Positions 15,971-25,600 of a DNA stretch of 64,000 nt are shown here, piece by piece; the stretch's first letter is position 1, and each line of letters begins with the position of its first letter. The stretch comes from Simkaniaceae bacterium (GTDB taxonomy: Bacteria; Chlamydiota; Chlamydiia; Chlamydiales; Simkaniaceae), in assembly GCA_026708385.1 (NCBI GenBank), contig JAPOVA010000048.1:34507-98506 (forward strand), read 5' to 3'. Both the position numbers and the translations under genes were made by a program. The notes under the pieces were generated by a model. It saw only the letters and a program-made list of their open reading frames with translations, was not told where the DNA came from and ran no database searches.

Positions 15971-16061
15971 TGGCGGAGGAGGTGGGATTCGAACCCACGA
16001 TACGCTTAACACGCATACACACTTTCCAGGCGTGTTCCTTCGGCCGCTCGGACACTCCTCC
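15971..16061 (-). tRNA. tRNA-Ser (anticodon GGA)
   Basis: Minus strand cloverleaf with acceptor GGAGGAG pairing with CTCCTCC, anticodon loop CTGGAAA (anticodon GGA), a long class II variable arm between the anticodon stem and the T-arm, T-loop GGGTTCGAATCCC, and an encoded 3' CCA. It lies 10 bases after the stop of uvrD. Confidence 0.95.
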
Positions 16062-16071
16062 TCAATCGGTC

Positions 16072-18006
16072 TTACACCTCTATTCGTGCCTCCGTAAGAT
16101 CTTCTCGGTATTGCGCGGGGATTTCTCCGATAAAACGGCTCGGTCGCATGTGTTGCGGATAACCCCAGGTAAGACGGAGGTTTGCCCCCGTAAGGTAGAG
16201 GAGTCGTTTGGCACGTGTCATGCCGACGTAGCAGAGCCGTCGTTCTTCTTCTACGCCCTCCTCGGTATCCCGTGCGTTGATATGGGGCAACAAGTTCTCC
16301 TCCATTCCGACAATAAAGGCAAGGGTGAACTCCAACCCCTTTCCGTTGTGGAGCGTCATCAGTCGTACGGTCTCTCGCGTCCCTTCCACATCGGCACTTG
16401 AACGGAGAGAGAGCTCTTCGATAAAGTTCGCGAGGGTTGCCTCTTCCTCTTCGTGACGCCATTCACTCGCCTTATTGACCAGTGCCTCGACATTCTCTTT
16501 CCGTTCGCTATATGTCACCTCATCCGCTTTGAGTACTTCCATGTACCGAGAGGATCGGACGGCCTTTCGTACGATCGTTGTTAACGGTTCGTCCCTCCGA
16601 ACCATGTCACGGAGGGTGTCGATGAGTCGGATATAGTCGGCAAGCCCCTCCCGTTGTTTCTTCGTCAATGTGATCGCCGGCACCTCTCCCGCGAGCAATT
16701 GACGGCAGAAGGGGATGATCGGAACGGAGAGGGTATCGGTCAGCTCGTGCCACCGTGTCAACGTCACATTGCCGATGCCCCGTTTCGGTAGATTGATCGT
16801 ACGGGAAAAGGCAATAAAGTCCGTATCCGAAAGGGTTACGCGCAAAAAGGCCAAGATATCCTTGACCTCCCTTCTTTGGTAGAAGGAGAGGCCTCCTACG
16901 ATGACATAGGGAATGTTGTGTGCGAAAAAGCGATCTTCGAGTACTCGGGAGAGAGCATTGGTTCTGTAGAATATCACACATTCGTCGAGGGGAATCGCAT
17001 CGCGACGGGCTCTCGTTGCAATGGTTTCAACGACAAACTCGGCCTCCTCCCGTTCGTTTTCCATCCTTCGGATCTTGATTTTTTCTCCCTCACCGAGTGC
17101 GCTCCACAGATTTTTCTCATACCGGGATCGGTTGTGGGCGATTACGCCGTTTGCTCCCCGTAAGATATGGGAAGTGCTTCTGTAATTTCGATCCAACGTA
17201 ATGATTCGTGCCCCCGGGTAATCTTTTTCGAACTCGAGAATATTTCGGATCTCCGCTCCGCGCCACGAGTAAATCGACTGGTCGGGATCGCCCACGACGA
17301 AGACGTTGTGTGTCAGGGCGGACAAGAGTTTGATCATTTCGTATTGTGCGAGGTTGGTATCCTGGTATTCGTCGACCGAGATGAACGACCATCTTTCCTG
17401 ATACTTACGCAGTACTTCGGGTACCTGTCGGAAGAGGGTCACCGTCATAAAGAGGAGGTCGTCGAAATCGAGGGCATTGTACTCTTTGAGTTTGTCTCGG
17501 TAGCGCGCATAGATCCGTTTGACGAGGGCATCGTCGAGGCCTTCATCGGGAAGGTCGGAGGCCGATTCGGGAGAAAGGAGTCTGTTCTTGTAGAAGGATA
17601 TGGTCGATCGGACCGACTTGACGAATGTTTTGTCTTTCTTTTTGTCCGGGGCATCGATGCAATTGCGAACGAGTTGCATCGTATCGTCTTCATCGTAGAT
17701 GACCGGATCCTCCTCATAGCCCAAGGCGGAGGCCGATTCGCGCAAGATACGGGCCCCCAGGGAGTGGAATGTCGACGTCAGCACGTGACGGTCGGTTAAC
17801 CGACCGATCCTCGTGCGCATTTCGGCGGCGGCCTTGTTCGTAAAAGTGAGGGCCAAGATCTTCGAAGGATATACACCCGACTTGATCAGGGAGGCAATTC
17901 TGTAGGTGACGACGCGTGTTTTACCCGATCCCGCTCCCGCTAAAACGAGTAGGGGACCCTCTACGTGGTTTACGGCGAGTTGTTGTTTTTCGTTGAGTTC
18001 GGACAC
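16072..18006 (-). CDS. uvrD: UvrD/PcrA-family DNA helicase
   Basis: A superfamily 1A 3'-5' helicase for excision and mismatch repair and for clearing replication forks. Motif I LAGAGSGKTRVV, motif Ia LALTFTNKAAAEMRTRI, motif II VDEYQDTN, motif III VFVVGDPDQSIYSWRGA, motif IV LDRNYRST, motif V MTLHNGKGLEF and motif VI RRLCYVGMTRAKRLLYL are all intact. At 644 residues it lacks the longer C-terminal tail of E. coli UvrD. It begins 2 bases after the rpoD stop, so the two are probably cotranscribed, and is followed by tRNA-Ser. Confidence 0.95.
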   Translation of the reverse strand: MSELNEKQQLAVNHVEGPLLVLAGAGSGKTRVVTYRIASLIKSGVYPSKILALTFTNKAAAEMRTRIGRLTDRHVLTSTFHSLGARILRESASALGYEEDPVIYDEDDTMQLVRNCIDAPDKKKDKTFVKSVRSTISFYKNRLLSPESASDLPDEGLDDALVKRIYARYRDKLKEYNALDFDDLLFMTVTLFRQVPEVLRKYQERWSFISVDEYQDTNLAQYEMIKLLSALTHNVFVVGDPDQSIYSWRGAEIRNILEFEKDYPGARIITLDRNYRSTSHILRGANGVIAHNRSRYEKNLWSALGEGEKIKIRRMENEREEAEFVVETIATRARRDAIPLDECVIFYRTNALSRVLEDRFFAHNIPYVIVGGLSFYQRREVKDILAFLRVTLSDTDFIAFSRTINLPKRGIGNVTLTRWHELTDTLSVPIIPFCRQLLAGEVPAITLTKKQREGLADYIRLIDTLRDMVRRDEPLTTIVRKAVRSSRYMEVLKADEVTYSERKENVEALVNKASEWRHEEEEATLANFIEELSLRSSADVEGTRETVRLMTLHNGKGLEFTLAFIVGMEENLLPHINARDTEEGVEEERRLCYVGMTRAKRLLYLTGANLRLTWGYPQHMRPSRFIGEIPAQYREDLTEARIEV

Positions 18007-18008
18007 TT

Positions 18009-19673
18009 CTACTCCTCCTCCATGAGATCGAGAAAGGCCTGTAGCTGTTTCGATCTCGTCGGGTGACGCATCTTTTTCAGCGCTTTTGCCTCGATTTGGC
18101 GTACCCGTTCCCTCGTTACCCTAAACCGGATCCCGACCTCTTCCAACGTTTTCGGTTTGCCGTCGAGCAGGCCGAATCGTTCGATGAGAACCGTCCTTTC
18201 CCTATCGGTCAGGGTTGCCAACACCTCCCCCATCTTATCTTTCAAGATCGAATAGCTCGTTGCTTCATCCGGTGACTCGATGGTGGTATCTTCCAAAAAG
18301 TCTCCGAATTGGCTCTCACCGCTATCGCCCACTTCGGCTTGCAAGGAGATGGGGTGTTGTGCGATCTTGTAGATTTCGCGAACCCGTTCGGGACTCAATC
18401 CCAGTTCTTCCGCCAGTTCTTCCGGGGTGGGTTCTCTTCCCGTTTCCATCATCAATTTTTTGGCTCCCCGGAGTACCTTGTTGATCGTTTCGATCATGTG
18501 TACGGGGATCCGGATGGTACGTGCCTGGTCGGCGATGGCCCGTGTTACGGCTTGCCTGATCCACCATGTTGCGTAGGTGGAAAATTTGTATCCGCGTCGG
18601 TATTCGAATTTTTCGACTGCCTTCATCAACCCCATATTTCCCTCTTGAATGAGGTCGAGGAAAGAGAGCCCCCGGTTGGTATACTTCTTTGCGATCGAGA
18701 TGACGAGACGGAGATTCGATTCGACCATCTCCCTTTTGGCTTCCTGACTCTTATCCATCCACCTTTGGAGCATCCGGACATCTTTTTTGAATTTGTCCAG
18801 TGTGCGTCCCGCGGCGAGCTCTCTTTTGGCAAGTCGTCTCCGTGCCGTATGGAGTTTTGCGGCGGCGAAGCGATTTTTTTCCGCCCGTGGTTCGAGTTCC
18901 CGAATTTCCTTTTCCAGGGCCAGAAAGCGTTCGTAGGAGGCCAGGATCACCTCGACGAAATCTTCGGTGATATTGTGGCGGAAGTGCATCCGTCGCAAAA
19001 AGGCCTGCGTGCGTATGGTGCATTTTTCGATCTCCTCGGAAAGGTGGACTTTTTCGGCTTCGCCGACCTCTTTTTTTGCGGAGGCGATCAAGAGCTTTTC
19101 CAGTTTGTCGTACTCTTGTTTCAGCAATTCACACAACTTGGGAAGCATCTTCAGGAAGTGCTTTTTGTCGGAGATCTCTTTTTCGGCGATGATCTTGTCG
19201 AACCGGTCTTTTCCGGAGATGAGGTAGTTGGCGATGGAGATGGACTCTTTCGTCGAATACCTGAAACGCATGATGATCCGTTCCACCTGTATCTGTGCCT
19301 TTTCGATCCGCTTTGAGATCTCCACTTCCTCTTCTCGTGAGAGGAGGGGGACCGAACCCATCTCTTTGAGGTACATTCTGACCGGATCGTCCGACCCTCC
19401 CTCCACCCGTTTCGGGAGAGCTTCCACCTCTTTTGCTTCCCTTTTCTTCTCCTGTTGCCTTTCGACCTCGGCCTGGTTAAGGATCGGGATATCCATGCCA
19501 CTGAGGAAGATAAGTACTTCGTCGATCTGTTCGGGGGAGTCGAGGTTGAGGGGTAGGATTTCGTTGATTTCTTCGTAGGAGATGTGTCCCTGTTCTTTAG
19601 CGATGGCTACGAGCTCTTCGATTTTTCGTTCGTGCCGGGGGTCGAACCCCTGTTCCGAGGAGGGCGTATTCAT
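18009..19673 (-). CDS. rpoD: RNA polymerase primary sigma factor (sigma-66/RpoD)
   Basis: The housekeeping sigma factor. Region 1.2 is seen as [20 protein letters not shown], regions 2.1-2.4 as [21 protein letters not shown] with [20 protein letters not shown] and [17 protein letters not shown], region 3 as [17 protein letters not shown], and region 4.2 as [21 protein letters not shown] non-conserved helical insert separates regions 1.2 and 2. The 554-residue length is close to chlamydial sigma-66. Upstream on the opposite strand are the CoiA-like gene and rpsT, an order like Chlamydia rpoD-x-rpsT. Confidence 0.97.
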   Translation of the reverse strand: MNTPSSEQGFDPRHERKIEELVAIAKEQGHISYEEINEILPLNLDSPEQIDEVLIFLSGMDIPILNQAEVERQQEKKREAKEVEALPKRVEGGSDDPVRMYLKEMGSVPLLSREEEVEISKRIEKAQIQVERIIMRFRYSTKESISIANYLISGKDRFDKIIAEKEISDKKHFLKMLPKLCELLKQEYDKLEKLLIASAKKEVGEAEKVHLSEEIEKCTIRTQAFLRRMHFRHNITEDFVEVILASYERFLALEKEIRELEPRAEKNRFAAAKLHTARRRLAKRELAAGRTLDKFKKDVRMLQRWMDKSQEAKREMVESNLRLVISIAKKYTNRGLSFLDLIQEGNMGLMKAVEKFEYRRGYKFSTYATWWIRQAVTRAIADQARTIRIPVHMIETINKVLRGAKKLMMETGREPTPEELAEELGLSPERVREIYKIAQHPISLQAEVGDSGESQFGDFLEDTTIESPDEATSYSILKDKMGEVLATLTDRERTVLIERFGLLDGKPKTLEEVGIRFRVTRERVRQIEAKALKKMRHPTRSKQLQAFLDLMEEE

Positions 19674-19748
19674 AATTTGTTACTTTGCCAAAAAGGGAGA
19701 AACGTGTAGCCTGTGCGGACCGGTCTTTGAGAGATCGGAAGGAGGCGG

Positions 19749-20474
19749 ATGCAGTTGTTCGCGTACGAGGAGGGGGAAGGCCCCTCCCGTCAGGTGGCGG
19801 TCCGGGAGGCGATCAAGGGTCGGAACTACGGATGTCCCGAGTGTTTCGGTCGTCTCCGGGTCAAAGAGGGCAACAGTCGGCGCAAGCATTTTTTCCATTG
19901 TCGTCTTTTCGGTTCTTGTCGTCAAGCACGAAAGAGTGCCGTGCATCTGTTCATTCAAGAAAAGATTTGCCATCTCTTACCCGAGGGAGAGGCAATTATG
20001 GAGAGACGGTTCGACGGAGTAGGTCGGGTGGCCGACGTGTTTTGGGTTACGAAGCGACTCGTCATGGAGGTGCAGTGCTCTTCGATTTCGGCTGAGGAGG
20101 TACGCTGTCGGAACGAAGATTACGGGCGAGCAGGGTGTCGGGTCGTGTGGTTTCTCCATGACGTTCGGTTTAACGGGAAACGTCCTTCGGAGGCCGAGCG
20201 GATGGTTCGTTGCGAGCGCAGTGCCTTTTTCGTCCGCGCCTCCGTTTCCGGGACGGATAAGGGGGACCTTCCCTTTTTCTACGACCAAAAGGAGTGGTTT
20301 GCCGGTGCGAGGAGGGTGGGGAAGGGCACCCCCCTTCCCGTGCTTCCCGGCGATATGCCCCGTGAGAGCATGTCTCCGGAAGAGTTTTCTCGTCAGGAAA
20401 GGAGAGTGGAGAGAGGGCATCACGTGTGCCGGTTGCTTCGACGTGTCGTGACGAACGCTTTTTTCGGCAGGTAG
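19749..20474 (+). CDS. Competence protein CoiA-like nuclease
   Basis: A 241-residue protein resembling CoiA. An N-terminal zinc-finger-like part holds CPECFGRLRVK and a later Cys/His pair (KHFFHCRLFGSC). The nuclease-like core is VADVFWVTKRLVMEVQCSSIS with EVRCRNEDYGRAGCRVVWFL, matching the family's D...(E/Q)xQxS...R..Y pattern of restriction-like folds. CoiA is needed for DNA uptake or processing in competent Gram-positives; its job in this organism is unknown. GGAGG sits 4 bases before the ATG. It occupies the slot between rpoD and rpsT. Confidence 0.75.
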   Translation: MQLFAYEEGEGPSRQVAVREAIKGRNYGCPECFGRLRVKEGNSRRKHFFHCRLFGSCRQARKSAVHLFIQEKICHLLPEGEAIMERRFDGVGRVADVFWVTKRLVMEVQCSSISAEEVRCRNEDYGRAGCRVVWFLHDVRFNGKRPSEAERMVRCERSAFFVRASVSGTDKGDLPFFYDQKEWFAGARRVGKGTPLPVLPGDMPRESMSPEEFSRQERRVERGHHVCRLLRRVVTNAFFGR

Positions 20475-20703
20475 AATGGTACGAAGGTTCGCGAGTCTCC
20501 TCTTGTTCCCGTCGTTCCTCTCCTTTTCCGTACTGCTCAAAGCTCCTACGCACGAATCCGAGAGTAGGTAGGAGATCGGACCGTGTCCGTGCGGTTCCGG
20601 AGGCGTGCCGGGTTTTGCGTGACAAAAATGTAGGGTTTTTTTCATACTCCTGAGAGGCTCCGGGGGGTCGGGAGTAGGGAATGTCTGTGGACGGGGGTGA
20701 CTG

Positions 20704-21006
20704 ATGGATCAAGAAGGGAAGAGGGATGGGGAACGGAAGAAGAGGCGTCCTACCGCTGAAAAACGGGTCCTGCAGGATGGTAGGCGCCGTTTGCGGAGGT
20801 CTTCTTTCAAATCACGCGTGCGCACTGCCGTCAATGCTTTCGGGGCAGCCCTTTCGTCGCATGACAAGGACAAGATCCGGGAGAAGCTCGGCGTTGTATA
20901 TGGTTTGATGGATAAGGGGGTCAAAAGGGGCATCTACAAGAAGAATAAAAGCGCTCGCGTGAAGTCTGAAATGGCTTTGCGCGCTTTCGGACGCGAAGTC
21001 GGGTAA
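20704..21006 (+). CDS. rpsT: 30S ribosomal protein S20
   Basis: S20 binds 16S rRNA early in 30S assembly. The 100-residue basic protein shows the helical family pattern with SSFKSRVRTAVNAFGAAL, DKIREKLGVVYGLMDKGVKRG and IYKKNKSARVKSEMALRA. The first 20 residues are an Arg/Lys-rich extension. It is preceded by a 229-base stretch after the CoiA-like gene in which I see no gene. Confidence 0.93.
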   Translation: MDQEGKRDGERKKRRPTAEKRVLQDGRRRLRRSSFKSRVRTAVNAFGAALSSHDKDKIREKLGVVYGLMDKGVKRGIYKKNKSARVKSEMALRAFGREVG

Positions 21007-21160
21007 GGTGTCGGTGCGGGGCCGTATGGTGTTCCTCGGAAGGGAGGCTTCTTGTTCGCGACCTCCCCCGGGCCCGTTCCTTTGCGTGGAATTCCGGGGA
21101 TTTCGCGAACGGTGTCGGGCGCTTGGCTTCGAGTCGTTTCGTGACGGGCGCTCCGGGGTG

Positions 21161-21622
21161 TCAGTACGTCGGATAGGCGGGGTGATCCCACTTTATCGTC
21201 TCCTCTCCCAAGGTGACCGTTCGGTAGACCCATTCCTCTCTGTTTTCTCGTAGGAGGCGGTCGCATCCCATGAGAAATCCTTTCGGAAATCCGTAATGCC
21301 GGATGGCCAGCATCATGTACCACGAACTCGACGGGAGGAAGTGGCTACGGGGGCCGTCAACGGGGGAGATGACCCGTTGATGAAATCCGATGATCCGTTT
21401 TGCCATGGCGGTAGCGATACCGGGTGTTCGATAAGGGAGGTGACGGTATCTTCCTCTCGGAGGCAGTCCGGTGTAGTCCCGCTCCCAGGGTTCACTCCGC
21501 ATTGCAGGCAAAAGGGCTCGATCGGTTCCCCAAGGTTCTACGTAACCTACTTCCGCAAAGAGGAGGGAGGAGGTCGCGCAGAGTATCCCTAAAGTAGCTG
21601 TGAAAAGATGGTTAGAAGGCAT
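21161..21622 (-). CDS. YidD-like membrane insertion factor with an exported N-terminal extension
   Basis: The C-terminal half matches YidD (DUF37): the core reads IIGFHQRVISPVDGPRS, then HFLPSSSWYMMLAIRHYG, then FPKGFLMGCDRLLR. YidD normally has Cys at GPRC and PTCSxY; here both are Ser. About 75 residues precede the core, starting with a hydrophobic signal-like segment (LFTATLGILCATSSLLFAE). ATG at 21622 overlaps the stop of the preceding gene by 11 bases, so translation is coupled. YidD helps YidC-dependent membrane insertion; a role with the secretin operon is inferred from position only. The frame extends upstream to 21736 but that overlaps the neighbour deeply. Confidence 0.75.
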   Translation of the reverse strand: MPSNHLFTATLGILCATSSLLFAEVGYVEPWGTDRALLPAMRSEPWERDYTGLPPRGRYRHLPYRTPGIATAMAKRIIGFHQRVISPVDGPRSHFLPSSSWYMMLAIRHYGFPKGFLMGCDRLLRENREEWVYRTVTLGEETIKWDHPAYPTY

Positions 21623-22622
21623 ATTCCAATGTGAGTACGGGGACAAGGTGGTGTTGGGCGATAAGGGGCCGAACCAGCTCCTCATAGCGCCGCTCATTAT
21701 AGAACTTGGCTGCCTCTCCCGCTCCGTACACTCCACCTAAATACCATCCCGCCTCCACACTCGTCGTAATGATCCCGGCTGCGATATGATGATGACGGAA
21801 AAATTGCACGGCGGCGGTGATGAAGAGAGAGTTGAGAAGAAAGGCAGTGAGGGCCGACTGTTTTTGACCGATGTAGAGATAGCCCATGCCGGGGAGAAGC
21901 AAGTTGAGGTTTTCGGCAGTCCGGACCGACTTGCGTTGCATGGCGTAGGTGTGCAAGAGGGCGGTCAGTTCTTTCCTCCCTTCGGCATCGGAAAGGAAAT
22001 CCGGCTCGGCCCGGGTGTGCAGGGAGGATAAGTCTCCTTCCGTCAGATCGACACCGAGTTTTAACCTTTCCGCCGTATTTTTGTAGTGCCTCCCTATCAG
22101 TCGCAAGATAAATTCGGCTTTGTTCGGTTCATCAATGTGTTTATAACTTTCATACAGCATGACCAAGAGGTCGTGATAGAGGGGAAAATCGGGACCGACC
22201 TGATGAAGCGGAGACCGGTTGTAGGTGGCGATGACCTCCTCATACCGTTTGCCGAAATAGTAGCAGAGCATGATCCGGTACCGGAGTTCACGGCGCCTCT
22301 CTTCGAGGGAGGAGGACTTTGTCGTCGGCATGAGGTATTCGGCTCGTCTGAATGAGGTGATGGCCCGATAGAGATCGAGATCCTTGGCAAAGCCCTCTCC
22401 CACCTTATACTCGCGACCCCACTCCATCTCTTTTTCGTGCAAGGTGAGCGGGGGGAAGGGAGAGGGGAGGCTCTTGAGATAACGATCCCGTACGGTATAG
22501 TGGCTGTGTGGTTCGATCCGGTTCGGTACTCTATAAGAGCACGTGAGTATGGCAGGGAGACTGATGGGGAGGAGGGTGGCGCCGATCAGGCGCGTAATTC
22601 GAGACATCTCACGCAGCATCAT
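21612..22622 (-). CDS. Exported helical-repeat protein with C-terminal membrane hairpins
   Basis: 336 residues. The N-terminus is hydrophobic (RLIGATLLPISLPAILTC) with a possible lipobox. Residues about 60-210 look like TPR helices (for example DLYRAITSFRRAEYLM and YRIMLCYYFGKRYEEVIATY). The C-terminal part has LLLPGMGYLYIGQKQSALTA followed by hydrophobic segments and an alternating glycine-rich stretch, a layout seen in proteins paired with YidD in other bacteria. It overlaps the 3' end of the secretin gene by 14 bases and the YidD-like gene by 11, so the three form one unit. Confidence 0.65.
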   Translation of the reverse strand: MMLREMSRITRLIGATLLPISLPAILTCSYRVPNRIEPHSHYTVRDRYLKSLPSPFPPLTLHEKEMEWGREYKVGEGFAKDLDLYRAITSFRRAEYLMPTTKSSSLEERRRELRYRIMLCYYFGKRYEEVIATYNRSPLHQVGPDFPLYHDLLVMLYESYKHIDEPNKAEFILRLIGRHYKNTAERLKLGVDLTEGDLSSLHTRAEPDFLSDAEGRKELTALLHTYAMQRKSVRTAENLNLLLPGMGYLYIGQKQSALTAFLLNSLFITAAVQFFRHHHIAAGIITTSVEAGWYLGGVYGAGEAAKFYNERRYEELVRPLIAQHHLVPVLTLEYAF

Positions 22623-25600
22623 CCGCCGTTTTCACAAGTTCCAGCCCTTCATCAAAGGTCTCCGCATCACGCACTTGCTCCCGATGGAGTTCCTCTTGGC
22701 CGGTCGAGATCTCTTTGTAGACATCGAACGAGTGCACAATGTGGGGGCGCACGAAGATGAGGACGGCCGTTTTGTTGGTGAGAGTATCGTGTTGTGCAAA
22801 TGCCGCCCCGATCCAGGGAATACCTCCGAGACAGGGAATCTGTGTTTTCGTCTTCGTCTTCGAGTTGTTGATCTGACCACTGAGGACGAGGAATGATTTG
22901 TCCGGTACGGTGACCGAAGTCTGTGTGCTCGTCTTGCTGGTCGTGATGCCGATAAGGCCGGTTTGGCGCGCATCGGTAGAGTTGACGCTTCCCTGATTTT
23001 GTACCTGCTGGGTGATCTCTTCGTCGATATCCAAGGTTACCGTGCCGTCATCGCCGATCTGTGGCGTGATGCTTAAGTTGACTCCGACGTCTCGGTACTC
23101 CAAGTTGGAATTTGTCAGCGTATTGTTCCCGGTATTGGAGACTACCGAGCCGATATAAGGAACATTTTGTCCGACAAAGATTCGTGCGTTTTTGTTGTCT
23201 TGCGTGACCACCTTTTGGTTGAGTGCGACGGTCGAATCGGACTCGGCTTTGATAGCATTGATGAGTGACCCGAGGGCAAAGTAGCTTTTTCCCTTGTGCA
23301 GGATGATATTCCCTATCACACCGAGGTCGAATCCCGCAACGAGGGGAATCATATTGCCTTGGGGAGGAGCGGTGGCGGAGACTCCCTGAAGTCCTCGGGA
23401 AAAATTCGTAAAGGCATCTACGTTGTTGCCGGGGGGTTGAGGAAAGCCTCCCGTTCCGTAGGCGAATCTGTTGCGGAAGGTGCCCTGCGATCCCCAACGC
23501 AATCCGAAATTGAGCGAATTGTCAATTGTCGTTTCGAGTACGAGAACCTCCACGAAGACCTGCTTGAGAGGGGTATCGATATTTTTGATCAACTCCTTGA
23601 GTTGCGTCAGAGCATCAGGACTGCCCGTTGCGATCAGAGAGTTGGTCACCCGGACCCACTGAATCGATTTGATGGCATCGACAAGTTCTTTCGTACTCTC
23701 CGATCGTGTATCCGCATGTGCAAATTCGGAGCCGATCGTTTTTAATGCACTTTGGATCTCCGAACCCGTGTGGTACTGCAACCTATGGACCAGAAAGCCG
23801 ACCCGAGATGTCTCGGGCAGGGGGAGGATCGGCGCCCGTTTGGTTTCCGTGATTTTGGGGACGATCGGTTTGTCGAATTTCTCTAAAAGGACAATGATCT
23901 CTTTTCTTTCCTTCTCATTGCCCGAAACGAGAATGGAGGAGACCTTCGGTAGCCACTTGAGGTGATTGATTGCTTCAAAGAGAGGAATATTCCGTACTTG
24001 GGAGGCAAGAAGGTTTTGCTGAAAGTGTTGCATGTAGCCGATAAGCTCTTCTCCCGGGAGATATTTGGGTTGGTAGAGATCGTAGCCCGAGGGGCTTCGC
24101 TTCTCTTTGGATTGTTCTTTGAGTTCGGGTACGTCGAATTTCGCCGCGAGTTCTCGTGCCTGTTGAAGGGCTTGCGGGGTGCCGATGAAGGTGATCGAGT
24201 TACTTTCCGGTAAATAGCGAAGATGTTCCAACGTCTTGATGAAATCGCGCTCGCTTGCGTCGTGACTCCGGGAAAGATCAAGGGCGATCCCCTTGAGGTG
24301 GGAGACCAATACGGGACCGGATGCATATCTGATCTTGTAGGTAAAGAACCCGGTCTTGGTGGTAGGGGGAATGTCGCTTGCCTTTCTCTGATCCACTCCC
24401 GGAAGCAGCTCCCGCACACCCGTAATGGCCGTCTGCGTGCCGATGAAAAGGACCGATAGGTTACCCGATATTCCCTTGGCCGTTTTGAGGGTCCGGATCA
24501 ATGCCGAATCGGCAAGTCCCGATGCGGTCATATTGTCCGCGATGTCGTCGAGTCTTGCAAGGAGATCGGAGGTCGGAAGGAAGTTCGGGGTGTAGACCAG
24601 AAAGTCGTTCACCTTCTCGGGTGCTTGGCTATGCGTATCATACTCTTTGGCCAGATCGGCAACCTGTTCGACGGCCGATGCCGTTCCGAGAAAGAGAACC
24701 GACCTGCCCTCCGATGCAACCTGTACCGATTGCAACGTTTTGATGAAGTCGGGATTTTCGAGGCCGGAACGCCTCAATCTTTGTGCCGCGTCGGCCATCC
24801 GTTTTTGCATATCGGTCGGCGACATGTTGACGGGCTGATAGACGGCAAACCGGGTCACCTTTTTCTCCTGTAGGCTCGTGTCATAGGTGGTGATCAGCTC
24901 GCGTAACTTAGCGAGCGATTCCGTCGTACCGACGTAGGCTACCGCATCTCCCGCAGGTGTTGCTTTGGCACTTTTGAGTGCGTGCAAGAGCTCCGGATCA
25001 TTGAGTCCGGCACTTTTCAACTTGTCCGCTACCTGTGAAGAGCGTTGCTCCCACTCGATCGCACGGGTTGAACGGGGTTCGTAGACGTAGACTTCGTCGA
25101 GGGAGGCCTTCTTGCCGTCGAAGACGGAGACGATCTTGGGGAGACGATCGATGGCCGATGCCGTTCCGATAAAAAGGACCGATCTGCCGAGTGCGACCAC
25201 TTTACCCGATTTCAGGGCGGCGATCAGACCTTGGTCGGGTTGCTTGGCCCCCTCGAGTTCTTTGGCCGCCTGCACGCTCGCCCGGATAATTTCCTCGGCC
25301 GAAACGTGAAGAGGAGTATAGAAGAAGATGGGATTGGCCTGTTTCGCAACGGAGCTTGCATCGACACTCGGAAGCATCGCCTTGATCTGTTCGATGGCGT
25401 TGGGCGTGCCCGTAAACATCACGGCGGTATCACCTATGGAGAGGTGTGCCGAACGGACGGCGGCGATGAGGGGAGGGTCGTAGAGTCCCGACTTGGCCAT
25501 GTTCTCTCCGATGCGGAGCATGTTGTCCGTGAAGGAGACGGCATCGGCCGATAGCGGTTTGTAGAAATAGAACTCGGTCTTTCTCGTCTCATCTTTGGCA

